From Gambelia wislizenii (lineage: Eukaryota > Chordata > Lepidosauria > Squamata > Crotaphytidae): 64,000 bases of DNA. The notes beneath the pieces were generated by a model that saw only the letters and a list, made by a program, of their open reading frames with translations, had not been told where the DNA came from and made no database searches. This document shows, piece after piece, positions 23,763 to 35,620 of this stretch. Positions within the stretch are counted from its first letter, which is position 1; each line of letters starts with the position of its first letter. Location of the stretch: the NCBI GenBank assembly GCA_030847615.1, contig JAUMIR010000001.1, positions 256,621,187 to 256,685,186 on the forward strand, written 5' to 3'. The position numbers and the translations under genes were made by a program.

Positions 23763-24497
23763 CTGAAAGCACTGCAGTTAAGGAGGAAACACTTTGAATT
23801 CTTTGTACAGTTATACATTGAGTGAATGTGTGTTCTCATTTCACATTCTTTCTAACCCATACCTCTACTGCACCAAGGACAAGCTTGTTCCATTCTGTCT
23901 AGATATTTGAGGGCAATAAAGATAAATGGATACAGATTGTTCCTTGTGGACCTGTTTGACTCTAAAGAGAGGTTGCTTAAAAATATTTGGATAACACCTG
24001 GTTACATATCCAAAACTGAGATAGGTCCCCTGTTTTCAGAGGTGAGAGACTTTGGTAGTACTATGTCCACTATACCAGACAGAGGGGGAGAAAGCAATCA
24101 TATACAAATCTACTTAATTTTCATAAATACATAACTAGGATAGAATTCAGGTTACCTTGAGGCAGAACTTTAAAACAGTAACATACATATTTGTTGAAGA
24201 GTTGTTTTGAGATTAGAAGCCTGGGAGCACCTTCACAAAAGGCAAAACTTATATACCTTAAATAGACCTGACACAGGGTGTTTCAACTTGGTTTATTGTC
24301 TGATTGCATTTCTATCCCACCCTTCCTCCAAAAAGCTCAGAATGGCATGGGAAGCTTTTCATCTCTCATTTTAGCTTCCCAACAACCCTGTGAGATACCT
24401 TAGGCTGAGAGATGGCAATGAGCCCAAGGTCATCCACTGAGCTTCATGGGGTAGTTTAAAGCAGATGTGTGCAAATTCCCATTGTGAGTGTGTGTGT

Positions 24498-26348
24498 TAG
24501 GGATGGAAATTCTCAATTTTCCCACTTACTGACAGATGTCAAGGAAAAGGCATCAGTATTTCTTCTTGTTGTATTGAAACATTTGGGATTTTTTCTCTCT
24601 CACAACGGACAGAAAACTCACCACAACTGAGCATTTTCAAGAAACTCATACAGTTTTACTTGAAACTGCACAGCTTTCTGAAGAACAACTGCACAGTTGT
24701 AGATCTGCCTTCAGCCATGACATTTTGCACAACTTTTTGAAAAAGACTGACAAGACACCACAGGAATGGATGAATTAGATACCAAGAATTAATAAATAAA
24801 GGTGTATTGCATACTGGAGTTTGGGGGATGATTTACTCATCTTGCTTGATAGAAAAGGCAAGGCATGCAACAAAATATCACCACCAATCCCCTTTTACCC
24901 TCTAGTCCAAGGAACCCCCAAATGATGGACTCTCTGAGCTCTGAGTCTGCACTCCCCTTCTTTCTTGACCTACCTGCCGATTGCCTGATTCCTTATCATC
25001 CCATGCTGCTAATTTGCTGCATTCCTACCAAGGGTGCTCCTCTCCTGCTATCCTCCCCCATCTCTTTCTGGTTTTTGTTTTTTGGGGTTTTTTTTTGCAC
25101 CACTTGCTCCCTGAACTCTCTGGGCTCTGCATTCCTATACTTTCTTGACCTGGCTGCCTACTCCAATTCCCTGATTCCTTCTCATCCCTCCTAATTTGCT
25201 AAAGAAGGAGAGTGCACACTCAGAGCCTAGAAAATTCAGGGAGCAAGTTGTGCAAAAAACAAAACAAAAAAACAACAGCTGAGGAAGAGCTGCGGAGGAA
25301 GGGAACAACAGGAAAGGAGCAGTCTTGGCAGGGATGAAGTGAATTAGCAGGGGTGAGAAGGAATCAAGGAATCGGAATAGACAGGCAGGTCAAGAAAGAA
25401 GGGGACCACAGAGCCCAGAGAATTCAGGGAACAAGTTGCACAAAAAAGCCAGCTAAAAAATAGGTGGGGAGCAGCAAGAGAATCATAGAATCATAGAATT
25501 GTAGAGTTGGAAGAGACCACGAGGGCCACCCAGTCCAACCCCCTGCCATGCAGGAGTCATGTGTCAATTAACAGAAAGGGTAAGGCAATAGGAGGGAGCA
25601 AACATGCGTACACACGAAGAACCAGACAGGTTAACTGTTGTAGGCTTCTACCAGGCAATAGCCAGGTTTCTTTCCAGCACCCTACCAAAACTTCTTGTCC
25701 TTAAGCTGACATCCACACACATCCAGAAAAAATGTTAGCCAGGGGCAAGTGGACCAAATGGGTCTAACTGCTCAATATTACCCAAGAAGAGCAACCTTAG
25801 TGGGGATGAAGTGAATTAGCAGGGATGAGAAGGAATCTGGGGGTGAGAGGAGGCAGGCAGGTTGAGAAGGAATGGGAGTGCAGACTGAGAGCCCAGAGTG
25901 TTCAGGGAGGAAGTTGCACAAAAAGACAGCCAAGAAAGAGCAGTGGAGTAGGGGCAGGGGGGAGAAGAGAAACCTTGGTGGAGATGAGGCAATTAGAGGA
26001 GAAAATAGCCATAGTTTCCACAGTTAAACTGTTCAACTTTTGGGTTTAGCATTCAAAGAATGATCTCTGTTCTCCCCTTTTCAATGCTGAGCCATTCAGA
26101 TGCTTATAAAAATTGTGCAGTTTTACTTAGTACAGGTGTGCAACTTTGCCTTGGGGAGTCGCTCTGTATTCCAACTGTGCAGCTTTTAAGACAGAGCAGA
26201 GCTGACAAAGGTGCACTGTTTTGCTATGCTGAGAACAAAAAACAAAACAAAAACGTCCTGCGAGTTGTACGTAGTTTTTCCTGAGTGGTTGGGGAACACC
26301 AAATTTTGACCACATTTGGGAAACTGTCAAATACCCATTCCATCTCTA
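24498..26348 (+). mobile_element. hAT-like element with internal inverted repeats
   Basis: Left end TAGGGATGGAAATTC, right end ACCCATTCCATCTCTA, inverted. The flanking eight bases GTGTGTGT and GTGTGTCT match at seven of eight, as for a hAT duplication. Inside are head-to-tail units at about 24940-25200 and oppositely oriented units at about 25200-25450 and 25790-25960, all containing AATTCAGGGA..AAGTTG or its inverse. A CR1 tail is inserted at 25481. AOX intron 2. Confidence 0.65.
25481..25560 (-). mobile_element. CR1 LINE 3' tail
   Basis: Plus text AATCATAGAATCATAGAATT and GTTGGAAGAGACCACGAGGG is the reverse of a CR1 3' end. It is inserted in the hAT-like element at 24498-26348. Confidence 0.8.
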
Positions 26349-26490
26349 GTGTGTCTGGGGTCAAATTAGACTCCCCTGACCCTAGTGGAGGCCACACTTC
26401 TACTGCCACAATTCAGCAGACACAGATTCAGTTGCCAACAAATTTTGATGATGCCACTCTATGGGTTGGTTTCACTTTCTAAGTGGATTA

Positions 26491-26695
26491 TCACACTATA
26501 CTGTTATAGCACTATTATTCCACTTTCACTGCTCTGGTTGCCTCCTGTGGAATCCTGGGAGTTGCAGTTTAGGGAAGGGCATTTAGAACTCTCAGCCAGA
26601 GAGCTCTTATGCCTCACTAAACTACAAACCCCAGAATTCCACAGGAGGCAGCCAGAGCAGTTAAAGTGTAATAATAGTGCTATAACAGTGTACGC
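26491..26695 (+). mobile_element. Palindromic MITE, second subfamily
   Basis: CACTGTTATAGCACTATTAT-like left arm (ATACTGTTATAGCACTATTA) and right arm TAATAGTGCTATAACAGTGT are inverted, as are GCCTCCTGTGGAATCCTGGG and its partner. Similar centre to the hAT-like copies but different arms. Confidence 0.72.
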
Positions 26696-27570
26696 AAGTC
26701 AGGAAGACAGGTGGTGAAAACAAGCAGGCAGTGAAAGAGAATGTACTGGTGGTGCTTTTTCCAAGTGTGTGCTTGTGTGAGTGAAAGTGAATTTTGTAGC
26801 TGTGGCACTGCTAAGTTTTGGCAGTACCATTGCTAAACAGTATGGTTTTGACAGTGGAAGCAAACAGGAGCAATGTGTGAATATGTGTGTGCAAAACAGT
26901 TATGAATAATGGACATGCATGCAGCCTGCCCACTCTTGTTTTAGTAACAAGAAAGTGTATCTTTTCTGAACTAAGGACACAGTCTTATGCACACTGATTT
27001 GGGAGGAAGTCTTCCTGCTGAGTAAACATATTTGGACTACATGGTTTTCAAAGTACTGGTATTTGCTAAAGCTGAATGTGCAATGCTGGAATTTTCAATT
27101 CCAAAGGTCTGTGGCCTTCTCTTCTTACAATAATGATTTATTTGATCTGATATAATAAAACATGCAGTAAGATCCTGAGTCAAATATTTTCAACCTACCT
27201 GGAGTGTACATTTGCTACATTAGTAATTTGCAATGTCATTTTTAGCTGAACTTGAAACAAATTGCCAAAGAACAGGAAAACTGGATGTTGGTAGATTTTT
27301 TATTTTCCAATGGATAGAAAAGATGCTGTGATTATGACCTCTTATCATCTTAGCATTTTACAGCAGTAAAACTGTATCTATTGCTGGAAAAAAATGGCTT
27401 GATGAATTTGAGAGCGTTCCACCACTTGCAAAAACATGCAGTCCTTAGGAACTGTTCATAGATTCAGCATTCCTTTTAAAAACAGATTATTCTAAAATAT
27501 ATAGTATAATTATTAAAATACAATTTTGTCAATTTGCGTAATAAATAATTTTACATTTTAACAATGACTG

Positions 27571-27779
27571 AGGTTGCTGAAACACTGCAGACACTGCTTT
27601 AACTATCATGGCTCAATGCTATGGAATTCTGGGATCTGTAGTTTTGTGAGTGATTTAGCCTTCTTTCTCAGAGAGCTCTGATGGCACAATAAACTGCAAA
27701 TCCCAGGATTCCATAGGATGGAGCCTTGGCAGTTAAAGCCATGTCAAACGGCATTATTTCTGCAGTGTGTCAGCAGCCT
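27571..27779 (+). mobile_element. Palindromic hAT-like MITE
   Basis: Left AGGTTGCTGAAACACTGCAG, right CTGCAGTGTGTCAGCAGCCT, inverted. It lies 15 bp from the left end of DIRS A, in AOX intron 2. Confidence 0.78.
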
Positions 27780-28074
27780 GAATCTAGGAAGACGGACAGG
27801 TTGCTTACCTGTAACCATAGATCTTCGAGTGGTCTTCTGTGAATTCACACATGTTTCGCAACATTTTGGCAGTAACTCTGATCCTAACAGTCCCTTTAAA
27901 GGTGCTCCCGCCTAAATCCCCTCAGTTCCTTGAAGGATGCCACAAGTAGCAGCATCAGGAACATTAAGCATACGTATGTCATAGCAGGACATAGAGGGGA
28001 GATGAGCGGGTCTGTGTGAATTCACAGAAGACCACTCGAAGATCTATGGTTACAGGTAAGCAACCTGACCATCT

Positions 28075-29110
28075 GACCTTCCAGCCAAATATGGAGGATC
28101 AGCAGAGTGCACAAAGTTCATCAGCAGATGGGCAGAAGCGATGGCTACGAGAAAGGCTGTTTTCCAAGACAAAATCCTCAGGTCCGTAGTAGCCAAGGGC
28201 TCGAAGGGGCACTTCGATAGCTGAGAAAGGACAAGTTCCAGGCTCCAAGCCGGTGTGGGCTCCGTGACAGGAGGATGGAGGTTGGCGTAGCCCTTCAGGA
28301 ACTTCTTGACCAGTGCGTCACAAAACGGAGGTCGACCCGTGCCTGTGGTTCGGTGGAGATGGCTGCCAGATAGCACCTCAGAGACAAAAGAGATAGTCCT
28401 GAGTCCGACAGGTGGAGGAGGAACTGGAGCACGGAGGTCATGGCGGAGGATTTGACAGTGAGACCACAGTCTGACAAAAAGGACTCGAAACGGTTCCACT
28501 TGTAGGAGTAGGAACGACATGTAGAAGGGTGAAGAGATGCATCAGGTACCGTCTGGATATCAGGAGGAATGTCTGGTGAGACAGGGCAGCATGAACCCGA
28601 TGACCGATTCAAGGCTGAACCCTCCAAGCCACTAGCCTTAGGGTTTGTATGTCTGAGTGTCTGATGTTCCCATCCTGGCAAGGAATCTCCTGTGAGCCAA
28701 GTGGATCCCCACATGGAAATACGGGTCCTTGAGATTGATGGAGGCAAACCAATCTCCCTTTTGGAGGAGGGGTAGGATCAAAGCCAGAGTGACCATACGG
28801 AACCTCTTTGGGATAAGAAACTCGTTCACGGAGGTCGAGGATCGGACAGAGGCCGCCATTCTTCTTGGTGATGAGGAAGTACCTTGAGAAGAAGCAGAGG
28901 TGACAATGCTCCAGGCCCACAGGTTTGATGGCTCCCTTTTGCAGTAATGTTTACACCTCCTCGAGAAGGGGAGGGGAGGGCGGTGTTTTTGGATCTGGCC
29001 CTTCGGTGGAAGTGTCTCGAATTCAATTGAGTAACCTTCCTGGACAATGCGAAGCACCCAGCGGTGTGATGTTATCATCAAACAGGTGTCTAGTAACATT
29101 GACAGGTGGT
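28075..29110 (-). pseudogene. DIRS A RT and recombinase remnants
   Basis: RT N-terminal half (VNEFLIPKRFRMVTLALIL, ASINLKDPYFHVGIH) is fused to a linker (RHSDIQTLRLVAWRV), then to the recombinase N-terminal half (STCRSYSYKWNRFESFLSD). The latter is frameshifted near 28310 and ends shortly after LRILSWKTAFLVAIAS. The catalytic C-terminus is absent. Confidence 0.75.
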
Positions 29111-29189
29111 CGTCCTTAGTCTTTTGCTCTATGCTTGGTCGGCGGACAGTACTGGGAAGTAGAGGCTTGGCTCCTCACCGAGGATGCTG

Positions 29190-31454
29190 ATGAAGCCTGT
29201 TGCTGGTATCAAGTACACCTGGATGGTTGACACGTATACCCACTACGGAAAGAGTGGGAGTAGGAGAAAGACTGCCAACTGGGGTGGCCCCTTGACTGAT
29301 ACGCAGAAGATGAGGTTGATGGCATACCGTACTTCCGTGCGGTGGTCCTAATCTTCTGTGTGAACTCCAGCTTCTCATCCATAGTGGTGTTGAAGAAGCC
29401 AAAGGACATGTCTTCAATGACAGCAGAGGCTTGCGGGGCGAATCTGGACAAACGAAGCCAAGTATGACATCTAAGAGCCACGGAACAAGCCACAGTTTTC
29501 GCAGCACAATCGGCTATATGCCTCGCAGAATTCATTTGCTGACCTGCCAGCAACTGGCCCTCTGTTTGTATTGCCTCATCGGGTAAATCCTGGATGAGAG
29601 GGCCCATTCGCTCCCATAGAATTTGTTGGTAGGCTCCCATACATGCAGAGTAATTTGCAATTCAAAAGCTCAGTCCTGCAGCCAAGTAGATCTTTTTCCC
29701 GATAATATCCAATTTTCTGCCCGCAGGATCCGCCAGGGTCATCTGCGTACGGCATTGCTGTCTATGCTGAGAAGCCTCCACCACAACTGAATTCAGGTGA
29801 GGGTGCTCCTGCAGCCAGTCAATGTCGACTCCTGAGATATGATATAAGTGGTCGATCCGCTTCGACATCTACAGAATCGAGGACAGGTTCTTCCATAAGC
29901 CCTGGATAAGCTTCAACAGCGAAGGAAGCATAGGAAGGTTGGCCACAGGAGGGGCCTTGGATTTGATCCGATGGTAGATGGGATCCACTAGATTGGATTC
30001 CTTCTCTGGATCAGATTCCTTCTCTTAAATCCAGGGTGTGGGACATCCCCACAACTTGTTCCGCAAAAGTACGAACATCATCAGTGGGCAATGATGAATC
30101 TTTGTCCAACAGGTCAGGAAGTGGAGAAGGAGCCTGCAGAACGTATGAGACGGAAGAGGCTGACAAAACCGAGGAGGATGACGATGGTGAAGGGCTGCAA
30201 GGTCGATGAGGCAGCGAAGTAGTCTGTTTCGGAGGCGGTGATGGTACCGGAGGCAAAGGATGAGGCTCGGGCCACACCGGGGACACTTGACTCCCTGTAT
30301 CTTTCACGAGAGGCTTGACAGGCCGAAAACCCTCAGAGGGAGTTCTCTCCAACCCATGGAAGGAAATGTGCAGCTGTGAATGGTAGTGAATGTGTCCAGT
30401 CTCTGAACCCAAACCGAATTGAGAACAATGGGTGAACACTAGATCCTGGGATCTCAGCGGAGACATCAGTGGAAGTTCAAACACTGAACGGGCCACATCA
30501 TAGGCACCAAAGCAATGCTAGGAGTACGAGAAGCAAGGTGATGGAGTTGGAGCCCTTCCAGCCACCTCTTGAGATGTGGTCTCAATGTCAACGTATATCA
30601 TCTCCTTACCGAGCAGTTCGTCCCGTGAAACTATAAGCACTGGGGACTGAGCCTGAGTAGTCAGGCAAGTCTGGAGTTCATCTTCAGAGATGTTGCCCAC
30701 CTCCACCTGCACAATCTCCAAGGAGGGAGTTAGAGTCACCTCCGGAGAGTGGGAATGGCTTTGACCACAAGCCTCCATCTCTGTCACCTGGGCCAGTAGA
30801 AGTGTAGGAATCGACTCTGCCGGTACTATAACGACCTCAGCAGGTTGCGACTGTGTCATAGGCTCAGATGCCACGGCGGCCACTGCAGTGGACCTCAGGC
30901 GCTCGGCTGGATGAGAAGTATGCTTTTCCTTCTTTTTCTTTTTTGGCTTCTCCTGTTTGGACAAAGCTGAGGAGTCCCGCTCCCGACTGGAGCCCAACGG
31001 CTTCGACGATTCTCAGTCCCAAGCAGGTGTGGAGGGCCTCAAACCACAGTCCCATGACGGTCTCGATGCGGTCAAATGCTTGTGAGATAGCGGCACAGCC
31101 TCCGGGTCCAAAGCCACAGATTGACGCCGGGACAGGCTCAAGGATCAATGCCGGTGCTTGGCAGTCAGACTTACCGATGAGGAGTGAACTTTTTTGAGAT
31201 TGGACAGCCAAATCTTGGGCAGCCAAATTAGAGGCATATGCAGCTCCTGGAAACAACATCTTTTCGTACAGAAATGACTTGAGGCAAGAAGAACATTGCT
31301 TATGAGCTTGAGGGATGAAGGCCTGACAGTGAATGCAAGCATCCACATTGTGGGCCTCACCCAGGCAAATGAGGCACTTCGAGTGCCCATCAGAGCTTGG
31401 GAGCTTTGCCTGGCAAATGGAGCACCATTTGAAGGCAGCAGATTTAGATGCCAC
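29190..31454 (-). pseudogene. DIRS A gag-like protein, broken
   Basis: Starts MASKSAAFKWCSICQAKLPS with the CSIC...CLICLGEAH...CIHC array, then a Ser/Pro-rich middle and the conserved YQQILWERMGPLIQDLPD and EKLEFTQKIRTTARKYGM at the C-terminal side. Several frames are needed to read it through. Same family as the gag of D. Confidence 0.75.
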
Positions 31455-32624
31455 AACTGACGAGCGGGGTGAGACAGAGAAGAGTCAATCCAGTCCGGGT
31501 CATGCCAAATCTGACAGAAATCAAGCCAAAGGGTCAAGAGAAACAAGAGAGTCAAAACAGTCCAAAGGTCAAGCCAGAAATCACAACAAAGCCAGTAGAG
31601 AATTCAAAATCAAAGTCCAAGATCAGTCCAAGTCAATCTGATGAAAGTAAGACTGAAAGTGGAAGAGCTCTAGCGATAGAGGTTCCTTCATGCTGCTTGT
31701 GCGGCAGATGAAAAGGAACTGAGGGGATTTAGGCGGGAGTGCCTTTAAAGGGACTGTTTGGATGGGCGGAGTTACTGCCAAAAACATGTTCTGCCTAGCG
31801 ATTCTAGAGTGTTCCGAGTGCTCTGTGCAGGCGCAGGAGTTACCCACTGTGTGTATTCACAGAGACCACGAAGAAGATCTGCACGTTTTACTTTGAAGAG
31901 AGTGGCAAATTTGCAATTCAAGGTGAAACACCCTATAGCCTGCTTTAGAACTTTGTGACATTCTAGTAATGCCATAAACTATGGGTGTGGCTTCTCTATA
32001 ATCATCTGCTCTTGGTTGTAATGCAACCATCTTGACTTTCATATTTTACTTTGATTTCATGTTCTGAATAAATATATTTAACTTAGCTTGCTTGGTGTGG
32101 CCTTTTCGTTCCTCAAGTATAAACTGGCAGCTGATATACTCACCAGTTTGTGAACATAAGAAGCACGGATGGATAATAAAATAATTTAGGTTAAATCACA
32201 GTGCCATTCCAACGCATAAACTGTGCATAATCTGAAGGTGCTGATCTAAAGTCTGATCAATTTAAATCTGACTTGGGATGCACTACTGCCAGAGATGGGG
32301 TGGGGAGTGATACTGACCTCCTATAGTAACCTGGAAAACTTTGCCAACATTTTTGTTCCCATGCCTCAAACATCAAATTGGGGAGGAGTCTGGAAATCCC
32401 CCTCCCAAGTGCCCCATAGCTTATTGCGAAGCCTCCAAGGCAGTGTGTAATATAAGTTTTTGGGTTTTTTTCCTGCACACCGCTTTTTAAATGCCCAGAC
32501 AAGTCTCCCCCCCCCACTCCAAACAAGATGTAATTGGTTGGTCACATCCTGTTTGGAGGAAAAGGATACATCTGGGCCTAAAAAAAGAGGGCCCTCCAGG
32601 CTCAAAATGCAGTGAAGTAGCCCA

Positions 32625-33290
32625 CAACATCATAGAATCATAGAATTGTAGAGTTGGAAGAGACCACGAGGGCCATCCAGTCCAACCCCCTGCCACGTAG
32701 GAAATCAAGATCAAAGCATCCCCAACAGATGGCCATCAAGCTCCCAGCTTCCTAAATCTCTCCTCATAAGGCATGGTTTCCAGACCTTTAACCATTTTAG
32801 TTGTCCTTCTCTGGACATGCTCCAATTTGTCAATATCCTTTTTGAAGTGTGGTGCCCAGAACTGGACACAGTATTCTAGGTGAGGTCTGACCAAGGCAGA
32901 ATAGAGTGGCACTATAACTTCCCTTGATCTAGACACTATACTTCTATTGATGCAGCCCAAAATCGCATTGGCCTTTTTAGCTGCTGCATCACACTGTTGA
33001 CTCATGCTCAACTTGTGGTCTACTAGGACTCCTAGATCCCTTTCAGACATCCTCTCGTTCAGCCAGGTTCCCCCATCCTATATCTATGCTTTTCATTTTT
33101 CCGCCCTAAGTGCAGTACCTTACATTTCTCCGTATTGAATTTCATTTTGTTAGCTTTGGCCCAGCTCTCCAGTCTATCCAGGTCATTTTGAATTTTGATC
33201 CTGTCTTCTGCAAATTTGATACGTATGCCCCTCAGAGGCTTCATTATAGACCATTTGCAATTTTAAAAACTCCAACCCACCAAATCTTGT
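32625..33290 (-). mobile_element. CR1 LINE 3' end
   Basis: Minus strand: [76 protein letters not shown], then a short 3' tail ending in the CR1 signature ATTCTATGATTCTATGAT at about 32630. One frameshift near 33055. The RT palm and upstream parts are missing. AOX intron 2. Confidence 0.9.
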
Positions 33291-33321
33291 AGTGTGTAGA
33301 TGGGTTGGGCATGATGATACA

Positions 33322-33550
33322 TTGTTGTTGTTTTGTGCCTTCAAGCCACTTCCAACTTATGGCGACACTAAGGTGAACCTATCATGGGCTTTTCTTGGCA
33401 AGATTTGTTCAGAGGTTTGCCTTTGCTTTCTTCTGAGGCTGAGTGACTTGCCCAAGCTCAACCAGTAGCTTTCCATGGCTGAGCAAGGATTCAAATGCTG
33501 CTTTCCAGAATCATAGTCCAATGCTCAAACCACTACACCATGCTGGTTCT
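33322..33550 (-). mobile_element. Sauria-type SINE
   Basis: Minus-strand copy. The head at the right end has GGTGTAGTGGTTTGAGCATT and B-box-like ATTTGAATCC; the tail at the left end has CATAAGTTGGAAGTGGCTTG followed by AAGGCACAAAACAACAAC. AOX intron 2. Confidence 0.78.
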
Positions 33551-33864
33551 CAGGATGATGAGCTGTAAAAGTAGTCTTGGAACCACATGCAGCCTATACT
33601 TTGGCCAACCTGGCAAACAATATGTGTTGCTGTTTTTATTGTGATAAAAAAACAACTTCTATTGAACCCATTTCACTGAAATTTCTGGGATCATCAGACA
33701 CATTTTATGTCCTTTTACTTCTATCTGACCAGAACTAAGCTTCTTTTACTGTGGCTAGCTAAGTTTTCTGCTGTAACACATAAAATCCATGAAGAATTTA
33801 TTTTATAACCCTCCTTTGATTATTTTAATACTGTTGCCCAACTTGGTTATAACTTTATTTAACA

Positions 33865-35100
33865 TTTACATGAAACTGCTGGGAGAGGTTGTCCATAGGC
33901 TTGGAGTTCAGTGCCACTAGTATATGGACAACACCCAATTCTATTACTCCTTTTCACCACAAGCCAAGGAAGCTGTCCTGGTCCTAAATCAGAGCCTGAC
34001 ATCAGTAATGGACTGGATGAGGGCAAACAAACTGAAACTTAATCCAGACAAGATGGAGGTGTTCCTGTTCAGTTGAAAGGCAAATAAAGGAAAAGGGATT
34101 CAGCCAGTGCTTGATGGGCTTACGCTATCCCTGAAGACGTAGGTCTGCAGCTTAGGTGTGTTCCTGGACTCAACTCTGAGCCTGAACGCTCAGGTTTCAG
34201 TGATGGCTAGAAGTGCTTTTACCTAAAGCTTGTGTGCCAGTTGTGCCCATTCCTTGAGACGTCAGATCTGGCCACAGTGACAAACATTTTAGGCTGCTGA
34301 CACACTGCATTAACTGCCATGGCTCAATGCTATGGAACTCTGGGAGTTGTAGTTTTGTGAGATATTTAGCCTTCTCTATCTGAGAGCTCTGGTGCCACAA
34401 CAAATTCCAGAATTCCATAGGCTGGGGCCATGATAGTGAAAGCAGCATCAAACTGCATTATTTCTGCAGTGCGACAGCAGCACTTTTAACCTCCCAGTTG
34501 GATTACTGTAATGCATTCTATATGGGCCTGCTTTTAAAGAGTGTTCAGAAACTTCCACTGCTCCAAAAAGCTGCAGCCAGATTGTTAAGTGGGGCTGGCT
34601 ACAGGGAATACACAATTCCCTTGTTGCAATAGATTCACTGGCTGCCAGTCTGTTTCTGGATGTAATTTAAAGTGCCGATTTTGACCTATATGGCTCAGGT
34701 CCAGGTTATTTGAAGGACCACATTTTCCCTTATGAACCATCCTGTGCAACCTGTATGAACCAACACAGGAGAACACCTTCTCAGTGGCTGCCCCCAAGCT
34801 CTGGAACTCCCTACTTCGTTTTCTCAGACGAGTAAAGACTTTTCTAAACAGACAGGCATTTGATGACAGACTATAAAATGCCTGTCCCACCAAATAATGT
34901 GCTGTATCTCGCTAATTGTTGTGCTGGTGTGTGCACACGTTTCAGGATAAACATTTTAATCTGGTTTTAAGCTTTTGATTATTTAATCTCATTTTAACTT
35001 TTGTATCTTGTGGATTTTTAACAATTTTTAACATGTTATATGTTGTTTTGAATCCCAACCTATGAAAAAGGTGAGACAGAAACAAATATAATAGTAGTAG
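33865..35100 (+). mobile_element. L2-like LINE, split by a MITE
   Basis: Plus strand: YADDTQLLLSF-like text decayed to MDNTQFYYSFSPQAKEAVLV, then MDWMRANKLKLNPDKMEVF, LRLVCQLCPFLETSDLATV, and after the MITE LTSQLDYCNAFYMGLLLKSV, PLLQKAAARLLSGAGYREYT. Ends in a simple repeat (TAG)n at about 35092-35109. Several frameshifts. AOX intron 2. Confidence 0.8.
34292..34481 (+). mobile_element. Palindromic hAT-like MITE inside L2
   Basis: Ends GGCTGCTGACACACTGC and GCAGTGCGACAGCAGC are inverted. The interior (AACTGCCATGGCTCAATGCT, ACTCTGGGAGTTGTAGTTTT and its inverse) is self-complementary. It splits the L2 reading between ATVT and LTSQLDY. Related copies: 20130, 27571, 50785. Confidence 0.78.
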
Positions 35101-35562
35101 TAGTAGTAACAACGTCTTTTAAATTGTATGGTATCTTATGCTATCCTTTTTAATTCTGCATCACACTTCTGGATAATAATGTTTTTGTGTGACTGAATCA
35201 GAAATATTTGCAGTAACAATTTTCACACTTTTCGCATGAAAAAAAAAGCTAGAATACTCTTTTAAACCTGAATGTTGCTCAATACTTCAAATTCTTACTT
35301 AATTTGGAATATTTCTCACTGCACTCTTTTAACTAAAAATCAAAACTACAATAAGCAAGTGAAGCCAACATCATTCAGCTGAGATCACCATCAATGTTTC
35401 TTTTTTAAAGGTCTGTGTTAGGTCTTGAACTAGTTATTCCACACCCGGCCCCATCCCGACCCCTGTGTGTATGGAGAAGTAAGATAAATAATGGGAAGAA
35501 AGAGGACAGAGATACTCTAACGTTGAATAGATTCTGGGCTGTCACAAGCAAGAAAAGGATAC

Positions 35563-35620
35563 GTCTTTTCCTTAAGTAAGACAGCAACATGTGCTCTGGG
35601 TCAGCATTCTTCTCCACTAT
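35563..35620 (-). CDS. AOX1: AOX exon 2
   Basis: 58 nt, residues 24-43 (last codon split after base 1). Encodes IVEKNADPEHMLLSYLRKR, the typical first-domain helix of AOX/XDH. The acceptor follows a CTGTAG; the donor is GTATCC. Splicing to exon 3 restores LRKRLHLTGTK, which fits the family. Confidence 0.88.

Larger units (their letters stand above)
27794..31878 (-). mobile_element. DIRS retrotransposon A, internally deleted
   Basis: 4.1 kb in AOX intron 2, same orientation as the gene. Both end types are present (GGACAGGTTGCTTACC left; GACCACGAAGAAGAT right). gag runs 31454 to about 29190. RT starts near 29110 but jumps near 28690 from AHRRFLAR straight into the RNase H-recombinase linker, so the RT palm and RNase H are gone. 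The recombinase begins near 28600 and stops at 28075, next to the half-lost internal complementary region. At least two separate internal deletions. Confidence 0.85.
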
